A stretch of 64,000 nt of DNA. Origin: Marinibaculum sp040216765. Lineage in GTDB: Bacteria; Pseudomonadota; Alphaproteobacteria; Ferrovibrionales; Ferrovibrionaceae. The notes below the pieces were generated by a model, which was given only the letters and a program-made list of their open reading frames with translations, made no database searches and was not told the DNA's origin. Position 1 is the first letter of the stretch; each line of letters opens with the position of its first letter. The stretch covers positions 1 to 64,000 of the forward strand of contig JAVJON010000050.1 of assembly GCA_040216765.1 (NCBI GenBank), read 5' to 3'. Positions 43,760-51,017 of the stretch are shown here, in pieces. A program made the translations under genes and the position numbers.

Positions 43760-44263
43760 TCAGGCCGGCGCCCGCTCGCCGGACAGCTCGCGATAGGCCC
43801 CGCCGAAATAGACCAGCGGGCCATCCTCTGCCCGGTGCGCCAGGCGCAGCACCCGACCCACCAGGATGACATGGTCGCCGCCGTCATAGACCGCCCAGCG
43901 GGCGCAGTCGAAGACGGCCAGGGCTTCCGCCAGGAGCGGCGTGCCCGCGGTGCCTTCGCGCACCTGCATGGGCTGCCACTTCTCCGCGCCGCGGCGGGCG
44001 AAACGGTCGGAGACCTCGCGCTGGCACGCGGCCAGCACATTGACGCCGAAATGCCCGGCCTCCAGGAAGCCCGGCAGGCTCTGCAGCCGCCGGTCCAGCG
44101 AGACCAGCACCAGCGGCGGGTCGAGCGAGACGGCGTTGAAGGAATTCGCCGTGATGCCGAGCCATTCGCCTGCCGGCGACCGGCAGCTCACCACCGTCAC
44201 GCCGGTGGCGAAGCGCCCCAGCGCATCGCGCAGGCGCCGGCTGTCGGGCGCGGTCAGTTGCAT
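43760..44263 (-). CDS. NAD(P)H:flavin oxidoreductase (flavin reductase domain)
   Basis: 167 aa. It matches the short flavin reductases of two-component monooxygenases: RDALGRFATGVTVVSC (about 11-26), GITANSFNAVSLDPPLVLVSLDR (about 36-58) and GHFGVNVLAACQREVSDRFA. It supplies reduced flavin to the HpaB-type oxygenase whose gene ends 27 bp upstream on the same strand. ATG at 44263. The pairing makes a complete two-component flavin-dependent monooxygenase. Confidence 0.92.
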   Translation of the reverse strand: MQLTAPDSRRLRDALGRFATGVTVVSCRSPAGEWLGITANSFNAVSLDPPLVLVSLDRRLQSLPGFLEAGHFGVNVLAACQREVSDRFARRGAEKWQPMQVREGTAGTPLLAEALAVFDCARWAVYDGGDHVILVGRVLRLAHRAEDGPLVYFGGAYRELSGERAPA

Positions 44264-44290
44264 CGCCGGCCTCCGCCCGGCCCGCCCGGG

Positions 44291-45805
44291 CTATTCGGCG
44301 GCCTTCGGCCCGCCCGCCATCAGCTTGCCCATCTCCACGCCGCGATCGACCACCTCGCCGGTGTCGTAGCTGCCGAGCAGGCCGTCCAGGGTCGCATCGA
44401 ACTGCGACCAGGGGCATTCGCGGGCATTGTGGATCCGGACGACGAAGGCGGGGCCCATGTAGAATCGTTCGTACTGGGCATGGCGGCCGGCGAAGTCGGT
44501 GCCCAGGATGTCCCAGGCCAGCTTCATCACCTTGTAGCGCTCGAGCGCCGTCGCCGAGGACATGTCCCAGAGCTCCTCGAAGGTCGCCCGGGTCTCCGGA
44601 TTCGCCATCACCGAGATGTCGGCCGGCATCTGCAGCACGCCGCCGCCCAGCAGTTCGCGCACCTTGCCGCAGATATGGTCGTACTGCTGGGTCGCGAAGT
44701 AGATCGCCGCGTACATGTAGTGGCGGTTGTAGTTCACATAGCCGCCGGGCAGGTCCTCCAGCGACTGGATCTGGCCGTCGATCATCGCCGAGACCTGACC
44801 GTACAGCGCCGCCAGATGGCCCAGCTCGTCCTGCACGGCCGGAATCCTGTCGGCCCCCGACATCCGCGTGATGCGGCGCGCCAGCGCGATCAGCAGGCGG
44901 ATCTTGGCGCGGTAGCGCACGCCGGACTGGTGGTTCGACAGGGTATGGGCCGGGGTGCGGAAATAGATCTCGCGGCTCAACTTGCTGTCCTGGTGGACGA
45001 ACATCCGTTCCCACGGCACATGCACCCGGTCGGCCACCACGATGCAGTCGCTTTCGTCGAAGCGGTAGGCCAGCGGGTTGTCGAACTCCGACACCGCATA
45101 GCGCTCGAACGGCTTGCGCGACCAGAGCGACAGGCCCGGCGCGTTGCAGGGGATGCAAGCCGTGACCGCCTCCGCCTCATGGCCGTCGGCCAGCGGCTGG
45201 ATATTGCCGATCCAGACCTCGTCGGAGAACGCCGCGGAGGTGGCCAGCATCTTCATGCCCGAGATGAACAGCCCGGCATCGTCCTCGCCCACCACCTGCA
45301 GGGCCGGCTGGCGGGTGTCGCGGCCCTGGGTGTAGGCGGCGTCGCGCGAGCCCGGCGGCGGCGTCACCGCATGGCTGACGAACAGGTCCCGGCGGCGCGC
45401 CATCTCCCAATAGGCCTCGACATTCTTCGCGAACTTGTAGCTGTCGGTGTCGAAGATCTCCGGCTGCATCGCCACGCCGGTGATATAGCCGCCGATGAAG
45501 TCGGGCGACCGGCCCATCATGCCGTAGGTCAGGTCGGCGATGACCTCCGAACAGCGGGTCCGGTGCTCCAGGTCCGCCCGGCTGCGCGGCTTCAGGTAAT
45601 AGGCCGCGAAGCGCTCGCCATCCTCCTCGTAGGTCAGGGCATCGCGGGTGGCGGCCTCGAAGCGGGCGTCGTAGATCCGCGCATAGGATTGCGCGCCGTT
45701 GCGGAACCCCGGATGGGTGGTGACGTCGTCGACCCGCTCGCCGCCGACATAGATCACGCGCCCGTCGCGCAGGCCTTCCAGATAGTCGCGGCCGTTCTTG
45801 ATCAT
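44291..45805 (-). CDS. HpaB-family FADH2-dependent monooxygenase
   Basis: 504 aa, usual length of 4-hydroxyphenylacetate 3-monooxygenase oxygenase components. Family landmarks: RVIYVGGERVDDVTTHPGFRNGAQSYARIYD at the N-terminus, SHAVTPPPGSRD, FSDEVWIGNIQPL, the flavin-region HVPWERMFVHQDSK and the C-terminal RHAQYERFYMGP. HpaB relatives hydroxylate phenols but also oxygenate N-heteroaromatic rings. It overlaps no gene; the flavin reductase follows by 27 bp. ATG at 45805. The 212-bp upstream region contains the shared 19-bp operator and a direct repeat. The substrate is inferred only from the neighbouring hydroxylase and cyclic amidohydrolase. Confidence 0.9.
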   Translation of the reverse strand: MIKNGRDYLEGLRDGRVIYVGGERVDDVTTHPGFRNGAQSYARIYDARFEAATRDALTYEEDGERFAAYYLKPRSRADLEHRTRCSEVIADLTYGMMGRSPDFIGGYITGVAMQPEIFDTDSYKFAKNVEAYWEMARRRDLFVSHAVTPPPGSRDAAYTQGRDTRQPALQVVGEDDAGLFISGMKMLATSAAFSDEVWIGNIQPLADGHEAEAVTACIPCNAPGLSLWSRKPFERYAVSEFDNPLAYRFDESDCIVVADRVHVPWERMFVHQDSKLSREIYFRTPAHTLSNHQSGVRYRAKIRLLIALARRITRMSGADRIPAVQDELGHLAALYGQVSAMIDGQIQSLEDLPGGYVNYNRHYMYAAIYFATQQYDHICGKVRELLGGGVLQMPADISVMANPETRATFEELWDMSSATALERYKVMKLAWDILGTDFAGRHAQYERFYMGPAFVVRIHNARECPWSQFDATLDGLLGSYDTGEVVDRGVEMGKLMAGGPKAAE

Positions 45806-45868
45806 CGCCCTGTCGCCTCTGCCATGCCGCCGTCCCGCCCGATACCGGGCGCCGCGCCGAAGAAACAC

Positions 45869-45887
45869 ACTTTCATTTCATGCAAGT
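45869..45887. promoter_or_regulatory. Second copy of the 19-bp operator, before the HpaB operon
   Basis: ACTTTCATTTCATGCAAGT has the same ACTTTCA-N5-TGAAAGT layout as the site at 39038-39056, with one arm base changed (TGCAAGT for TGAAAGT). It is centred 73 bp upstream of the HpaB start codon, a normal position for transcriptional control. Confidence 0.65.
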
Positions 45888-45977
45888 CACTGTATCGCGA
45901 CACCTCTCCGCCCGCAATGGCCCCGGCCAGTTGGGCCGGGAGTGGCGCCGTGGACCGCGGGCCCCAGGCTTGCCCTT

Positions 45978-46007
45978 GATGAAAGATCAGGCAGAAGGTG
46001 ATGAAAG
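45978..46007. promoter_or_regulatory. GATGAAAG direct repeat upstream of HpaB
   Basis: GATGAAAG occurs at 45978-45985 and 46000-46007, start points 22 bp apart (about two helical turns), just beyond the XRE-regulator stop and 170-200 bp upstream of the HpaB gene. It may be a separate activator site; the half-site resembles the TGAAAG arm of the 19-bp operator. Confidence 0.35.
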
Positions 46008-46017
46008 CGCAGGCAGG

Positions 46018-46596
46018 CTAGAGCGAGGCCGGCGTGTTGGTCCAGACGATCCGCACCACCTCGTCGCCCGGGTTGCGATAGGCATGGGGCAGGTCGGAGC
46101 GGAACATGAAGCTGTCGCCGGCGCGCAGGTGATGGCGGTTGCCGTCGACCGTCAGTTCCAGTTCGCCGCAGAGCAGGTAGCCGACCTCCTCCCCCTGGTG
46201 CTGCCGGGTGCCCTGGCTCTCGCCGCCGGGATCGACCGAGACGATCAGCGACTGCAGCAGGTGCATCTCGTTGTCGGGCGCCAGGTCCTCCGACGTCTCC
46301 GACCCGGTGCGGATCACCGCACGGCTGCCCTGGCGGGCGACCACGCCGGGCGCCCGTTCCGCGGCGGCAAAGAAGTGCGAGACATTGGTGTCCAGCGCCC
46401 GCGCGATGCGGTGCAGCCCGCCCAGCGACGGCGTCGACTTGTCGTTCTCGATCTTCGACAGCAGGCTTTCCGACAGGCCCGTGGCCTCCGCCAGGTCGCG
46501 CAGCCTGAGCCCCTTCACCAGGCGCAGGTGACGGATCTGCCGGCCGATCCGGATCTCCGGATCGACCTCCGGTGCACTGAGTGCGGCGTTCGACAT
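46018..46596 (-). CDS. XRE-family regulator with C-terminal cupin domain
   Basis: 192 aa. An N-terminal helix-turn-helix (about 17-72: IRHLRLVKGLRLRDLAEATGLSESLLSKIENDKSTPSLGGLHRIARAL) joins a cupin barrel (about 112-185, with QHQGEEVGYLLCGELELTVDG and HAYRNPGDE). Such proteins regulate amino acid, amine or aromatic catabolism, with the cupin as ligand sensor. It sits upstream of the HpaB operon on the same strand and divergent from a LIV binding-protein gene, so it is the best local candidate for the regulator of the block. ATG at 46596. Confidence 0.92.
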   Translation of the reverse strand: MSNAALSAPEVDPEIRIGRQIRHLRLVKGLRLRDLAEATGLSESLLSKIENDKSTPSLGGLHRIARALDTNVSHFFAAAERAPGVVARQGSRAVIRTGSETSEDLAPDNEMHLLQSLIVSVDPGGESQGTRQHQGEEVGYLLCGELELTVDGNRHHLRAGDSFMFRSDLPHAYRNPGDEVVRIVWTNTPASL

Positions 46597-46681
46597 GCTC
46601 GCTAACCCGTTCAGACATTCCACCCGGCGTTGTTCTTACGCCGCCCGGGCCGGGGGGCCAAGCCGCCTGCCCGGATTTCAT

Positions 46682-46715
46682 GGCATATGGCTTGCACCAG
46701 GATAAAGCCAATGCC
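46682..46715. promoter_or_regulatory. Inverted repeat in the XRE/binding-protein divergent gap
   Basis: GGCATATGGCTT (46682-46693) and AAGCCAATGCC (46705-46715) are imperfect inverted arms spaced 11 bp, and a related half-site GAGCATTTGGC follows at 46744-46754. They lie 85-160 bp from the XRE start and 110-180 bp from the binding-protein start. A plausible autoregulatory XRE site; unrelated to the 19-bp palindrome. Confidence 0.4.
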
Positions 46716-46863
46716 CAAATCATGAACCTCAGGAAATTCAGTTGAGCATTTGGCCTTTCGGGGTGAAGCTGGAACGGCCGAGAGACAAGCGGCAGCCCGT
46801 GCGGATGCACGGGCTGCCAGTGTGGCAGGGGCCCGAAGGCCCCGCGGACAGGGAGTGCGGACG

Positions 46864-48093
46864 ATGCTGCGACGGAGCGTATTGCGTGGAATGCTGGCCG
46901 GGGCGGGGGCGCTGGCCCTCACCGGCCTGACGGTCACCGGCCTGTCGACTGCCGGCCTGGGCTCTGAGGCCCGCGCCGCCGAGCCGATCACGGTCGGCTT
47001 CTCGATCGCCAAGTCGGGCTACATGTCCGCCTACGACCTGCCGGCGCTGAACGGCGCCATGCTGAAGATCCAGCAGATCAATGCCGGCGGCGGGCTGCTG
47101 GGCCGGCAGATCGAGACCGTGGTCCTGGACATGAAGACGGACGCCGCCCTGTCCGCCAAGACCGGCGCGGAGCTGGCCGATATGGGCGTCGACCTGATCG
47201 TCACCGATTCCGACTACGACCTGGGCGCGCCTGCCGCCCTGGCGGCGAAGGAGGCCGGCATCCTGGCCTTCGCGACCGGCGCAGCCGATCCCAAGATGGG
47301 CGTGCAGGGGGTCGGCTGGCAGACCTTCACCGGCAATGGCGCCGCCCAGCTGGAAGGCATCGTGATGGCCGAGTTCGGCTTCAAGGAGAAGGGCTGGAAG
47401 AAGGCCTTCGTCCTGGAAGACCAGCTGCTGGAATACAACAAGTCCGGCTGCGCCGGCTTCGAGGCCGCCTGGCAGGATCTCGGCGGCACCCTGGCGGACC
47501 AGGACGTGTTCATGAACCAGGACCCGTCGATCGCCTCGCAGATCGCCCGGATCAAGGGCTCCGATGCCGAGGTGATCTATCTCTGCTCGCTGCCGCCGGG
47601 CGGCGCATCGGCGGTGCGGCAGATCCGGGCGGCGGGCATCGACCTGCCGATCCTCGCCAATGTCGGCATGACCGGCAATTTCTGGCTGGACGCGGTGCCG
47701 GACCTGTCGAACTTCTGGAACCCGACGCCGATGTCGATCTTCGGCGACGATCCCCGCGCCGAGGTGCAGGCCTTCGCCAAGGCCTACGAGGCCGCCTATG
47801 GCGAGCCGGTGCCGCAGGCCTATGCGATCTTCGGCTATGGCGTGATCGAGCAATGGGCCAAGGCCGTGGAACGGGCCGGCACCACCGACGCCAAGGCCGT
47901 CGTCGCGGAACTGGAGAAGTTCGACAAGGAGCCGCTGGTCGTGGGCCCGACCAGCTATTCCGCCGACCTGCACATCCAGGTGCAGCGCCCGCTGCTGATC
48001 GAGCAGATCACGGGCGGCAAGCATGAAGCGCTGAAGCTCTGGACGAACGGCTTCGTGCCGGACATGCCGCTCTTGTTCCGGGTCGGGCGCTGA
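46864..48093 (+). CDS. Second LIV-type substrate-binding protein (Tat-like signal)
   Basis: 409 aa. The signal region MLRRSVLRGMLAGAGALAL has a twin arginine followed by x-V-L, resembling a Tat signal, with cleavage near ARA-AE. The mature protein is a type I binding protein (ITVGFSIAKSGYMSAYDLPALNGAMLKI, DMKTDAALSAKTGAELA) distinct from the one at 25.7 kb. ATG at 46864 follows AGGGAG. It heads an operon of binding protein and two permeases, with a 219-bp repeat-bearing gap before the first permease. The ligand is perhaps the heterocycle or amide handled by the neighbouring enzymes; this is inference. Confidence 0.88.
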   Translation: MLRRSVLRGMLAGAGALALTGLTVTGLSTAGLGSEARAAEPITVGFSIAKSGYMSAYDLPALNGAMLKIQQINAGGGLLGRQIETVVLDMKTDAALSAKTGAELADMGVDLIVTDSDYDLGAPAALAAKEAGILAFATGAADPKMGVQGVGWQTFTGNGAAQLEGIVMAEFGFKEKGWKKAFVLEDQLLEYNKSGCAGFEAAWQDLGGTLADQDVFMNQDPSIASQIARIKGSDAEVIYLCSLPPGGASAVRQIRAAGIDLPILANVGMTGNFWLDAVPDLSNFWNPTPMSIFGDDPRAEVQAFAKAYEAAYGEPVPQAYAIFGYGVIEQWAKAVERAGTTDAKAVVAELEKFDKEPLVVGPTSYSADLHIQVQRPLLIEQITGGKHEALKLWTNGFVPDMPLLFRVGR

Positions 48094-48172
48094 GCGGCGA
48101 ATCCGGCCCGGCGATGGCACGGCGGGCCGGCGGAATCGCAGGCCGCCACCGGACCCGCACCACACCACCGTC

Positions 48173-48261
48173 ATCCTCGGCCCCCGAGCCGAGGATCCAC
48201 TCCGCAAGCGGTCCAGAGCCTCGGAGCTGGCGGAATGGGTTCCCGGCTCAAGGCCGGGAAC
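48173..48261. repeat. Paired-hairpin intergenic repeat, copy inside the second LIV operon
   Basis: Hairpin one has arms ATCCTCGGC (48173-48181) and GCCGAGGAT (48188-48196). Hairpin two is GTTCCCGGC-TCAAG-GCCGGGAAC (48239-48261). Inner flanks CCACTCCGC and GCGGAATGG are near-inverted copies, and GTC and GACG mark the ends. The same placement as in the first LIV operon, between binding protein and livH. Confidence 0.85.
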
Positions 48262-48312
48262 GACGGGCTTGGGGGTTGCGGGCGCGGGTGGCCCGCCGGT
48301 GACGGCCGTCCC

Positions 48313-49230
48313 ATGACCGCCATCGTCCAGGTGCTGCTCGACGGCTTCGCGCTGGGCAGCCTCTATGCGCTGTCGGCCCTGGCGATCGGCCTGGTGTTCG
48401 GCATCATGCGGCTGATCAACTTCGCGCAGGGCGACCTGATCACGATCGGCGGCTATGCGCTGATCCTGCCCTCGTCGCAGATGGTCGCGCAGCTGTTCAT
48501 CGGCGACTGGCCCTGGATCTTCATGGTGCCGGCGATCGTCGGGATCTGTGCCGCCGCCGCCCTGCTGACCGAGCGCATCGCCTTCCGGCCGATCCGCAAG
48601 GCCGACCCCGCGACCCTGCTGATCACCTCCTTCGCGGTCAGCTTCTTCATCCAGAACCTGATCCTGCTGGCCTATGGCGGGCGGCCGAAGGCCGCCGGCA
48701 TCTTCCCGCAGCTGACCCATTCGGTGACCCTCGCCGACGGGCTGTCGGTGCCCGGCATCCAGCTGCTGACCTCCTGTGTCGCGATCCTGCTGCTGGGCGG
48801 GCTGGCGCTGTTCCTGAAGCGCACCTCCACCGGCATGGAGATGCGCGCGGTCGCCGAGGATTTCACCATGGCCCGCCTGCTCGGCGTGCGCTCCAACCGG
48901 GTGATCATGCTGGCCTTCGCGCTGGCGGGCGGCCTGGCCGGCACGGTCGCCGTCCTCCTGGTCGCGCAGACCGGCGTGCTGGACTTCCGCATGGGGGTGT
49001 TCCTGGCGGTCTATGCCTTCTTTGCCACCGTGCTGGGCGGCATGAACAGCCTGGTGGGCGCCGCGCTCGGCGGCTACCTGGTCGGCGGGCTGAGCGTCGC
49101 GCTGCAGGCCTTCCTGCCGGACGATTTGCGGCCCTACCGCGACGCCTTCCTGTTCGGCATCGTCATCCTGCTGCTGCTCTGGCGGCCACAGGGCCTGGTG
49201 GTGGGCCAGCGGGGGCGGGAGCGGGTATGA
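48313..49230 (+). CDS. Second LIV-type ABC permease (LivH-like)
   Basis: 305 aa with about eight membrane segments and the LivH signature FGIMRLINFAQGDLITIGGYAL (about 30-52), plus the coupling region GMEMRAVAEDFTMARLLGVRSNRV. ATG at 48313 without a strong ribosome site. It overlaps the LivM-like gene downstream by ATGA. Together with that gene it forms the pore for the second binding protein. Confidence 0.9.
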   Translation: MTAIVQVLLDGFALGSLYALSALAIGLVFGIMRLINFAQGDLITIGGYALILPSSQMVAQLFIGDWPWIFMVPAIVGICAAAALLTERIAFRPIRKADPATLLITSFAVSFFIQNLILLAYGGRPKAAGIFPQLTHSVTLADGLSVPGIQLLTSCVAILLLGGLALFLKRTSTGMEMRAVAEDFTMARLLGVRSNRVIMLAFALAGGLAGTVAVLLVAQTGVLDFRMGVFLAVYAFFATVLGGMNSLVGAALGGYLVGGLSVALQAFLPDDLRPYRDAFLFGIVILLLLWRPQGLVVGQRGRERV

Positions 49231-50270
49231 CAGTGCTGGCGGCGCTCCGCTGGGCCTGGCCGGCCCTGTCGCTGGTGCTGTTGCTGGCGGCGGTCGTGCT
49301 GGCGGCGCTGGCGATCGGCGATACCGGGCTGAGCCGTACCGTCACCGAGGGCCTGATCTTCGTCGTCGTGGTGGTCGGGCTCTACATCTTCATCGGCAAT
49401 TCCGGGATCCTGAGCTTCGGCCATACCGCCTTCATGGCGGTCGGCGCCTATGCCTCGGCCTGGGCGACCTGCTGCCCGGCGCTGAAGAAGTTCACCATGA
49501 ACGGCCTGCCGGGCTTCCTGCTGGACCATACCTACGACGTGCTGACGGCGGCGCTGGCGGCCGGCCTGCTGGCCGCGCTCTTCGCCTTCGTCACCGGCCT
49601 GGTGCTGATGCGCCTCAGCGGGGTGGCGGCCACCATCGCCACCCTGGCCCTGCTGTTCATCGTGCATGTGACCTATTCGAACTGGGAAAGCCTGACCCGC
49701 GGCAAGGGCTCGCTGGTCGGCCTGCCGACCTATGTCGATCCCTGGGTGGCCCTGGCCTGGGCCACGGCCGCGATCGCGCTGGCCTGGACCTACCAGCGCT
49801 CCCGCTTCGGGCTGGTGCTGCGCGCCTCGCGCGAGGACGAGGTCGCGGCGCGGGCGAGCGGCACCAACGTCTACCTGCAGCGCCTGCTGGCCTTCGTGCT
49901 GTCGGCCTTCGTCACCGGCATCGGCGGGGTGCTGCATGCCCATTACCTGGGCACCCTGCAGATCGACAACTACTTCCTGAACATCACCCTGATGACCCTG
50001 GCCATGCTGGTGGTCGGCGGCCGCAACAGCCTGGCGGGCGCCGTGGCCGGCGTCGCGGCGGTGACCCTGGTGGTGGAGGTCTTCCGCCGGCTGGAGAACG
50101 GCATCGCCCTGGGCGGCGGGCTGGAATTCGCCCTGCCCAACGGCGTGCAGCAGCTGGCGCTCGCCGGGACCATGCTGCTGATCCTGATCCTGCGCCCCGC
50201 CGGCCTGCTGGGCCGCTGGGAGATCCCCTGGCCGGGACGCCGGGCGGCCGGGCCGGGCACCGCCCGCTAG
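49227..50270 (+). CDS. Second LIV-type ABC permease (LivM-like)
   Basis: 347 aa, about nine membrane segments. LivM-type stretches are GLYIFIGNSGILSFGHTAFMAVGAYAS and the loop RFGLVLRASREDEVAARASGTNVYLQR. No livG or livF follows: the next gene is a convergent toxin whose stop shares the palindrome CTAG (50267-50270) with this one. ATP hydrolysis must therefore come from ATPases encoded elsewhere, possibly livGF at 29-30.5 kb. Confidence 0.9.
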   Translation: MTVLAALRWAWPALSLVLLLAAVVLAALAIGDTGLSRTVTEGLIFVVVVVGLYIFIGNSGILSFGHTAFMAVGAYASAWATCCPALKKFTMNGLPGFLLDHTYDVLTAALAAGLLAALFAFVTGLVLMRLSGVAATIATLALLFIVHVTYSNWESLTRGKGSLVGLPTYVDPWVALAWATAAIALAWTYQRSRFGLVLRASREDEVAARASGTNVYLQRLLAFVLSAFVTGIGGVLHAHYLGTLQIDNYFLNITLMTLAMLVVGGRNSLAGAVAGVAAVTLVVEVFRRLENGIALGGGLEFALPNGVQQLALAGTMLLILILRPAGLLGRWEIPWPGRRAAGPGTAR

Positions 50271-50689
50271 TCGCGCCGGGGCGCGAGCAATTCCGCCGGC
50301 TCGGCAGCCGTTGCGCCGCCCTGACGCAACAGGGCGATGGCCCGGCGATCGAAGCTGGCGAACATTGCCCCGCCGAGGGCCGTTCCCTGATGCGCGATGG
50401 CACCGTCGGCAAAATCGCCGCCGGCACGGAGCACGGCAAGGCCCGCCTCAACCGATGGGAGATGCGTCACGACCGAGCCGACTTCCGCCAGTTCGGCGAT
50501 CGTGTCGGCAACCGCCTCCGGCGAGCGGCGATAGCCGCGGCGCAGCACCCAGGCCAACTCGCACAATACCGGCACCGGGATGGCGACAAGTTCGGCAGCG
50601 GACAGCAGGGCTTCGGCCTGTTCAGCCTGCGCCGGATCGTCCCGCACGATCATCCGTATCAGCAGGTCCGTGTCGGCAGTGATCCTCAC
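50267..50689 (-). CDS. PIN-domain toxin (VapC family), second pair
   Basis: 140 aa. PIN residues D6 (TADTDLLIRM), E44 (VLCELAWVL), D95 (DFADGAIA) and D114 (ASFDRRAI) are all present, so the nuclease is predicted active. ATG at 50689 overlaps the antitoxin stop (ATGA). Convergent with the LivM-like gene with a shared CTAG stop. Confidence 0.87.
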   Translation of the reverse strand: MRITADTDLLIRMIVRDDPAQAEQAEALLSAAELVAIPVPVLCELAWVLRRGYRRSPEAVADTIAELAEVGSVVTHLPSVEAGLAVLRAGGDFADGAIAHQGTALGGAMFASFDRRAIALLRQGGATAAEPAELLAPRRD

Positions 50690-50937
50690 GCCCGCCCAGC
50701 CCAGCCGTCCTGAGCGATCCGGTCGATCTCGTCGATCGACAGCGGCTCGGTCCCCGGCTCGGACAGCCGACCGAAAAGTGCCGACATCGGCTTTGCGCCC
50801 TTTGGGCGGATCCGGACCTGCCCGCCCGGCAGCAGATCGACATCGACACGGTCGCCAGGCCGCACGCCCAGATGTTCAAGGATCTCCTTGCGCAGGGTGA
50901 CCTGCCCTTTTGCCGTGACCGTCAGACTCGAACCCAT
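50686..50937 (-). CDS. AbrB/SpoVT-type antitoxin
   Basis: 83 aa. The swapped-hairpin DNA-binding domain is clear: SLTVTAKGQVTLRKEILEHLGVRPGDRVDVDLLPGGQVRIRP (about 4-45), with a C-terminal acidic toxin-binding tail. ATG at 50937 follows AGAGGG; the longer start at 50961 is unlikely. It should repress its own promoter, in the 80-bp gap upstream, together with the toxin. Confidence 0.88.
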   Translation of the reverse strand: MGSSLTVTAKGQVTLRKEILEHLGVRPGDRVDVDLLPGGQVRIRPKGAKPMSALFGRLSEPGTEPLSIDEIDRIAQDGWAGRA

Positions 50938-51017
50938 GGGCAGCCCTCTATCAAGGCACAACTGCCTTACATATAGACCCCATCGGCGGGCTGTCGAGGG
51001 ACGATCCCGGTCTCGCC

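Noticed and set aside
15229..48261. CRISPR repeats or IS ends
   Set aside because: The recurrent palindromes are single paired hairpins scattered between genes, without regular spacers, transposase or target duplications.
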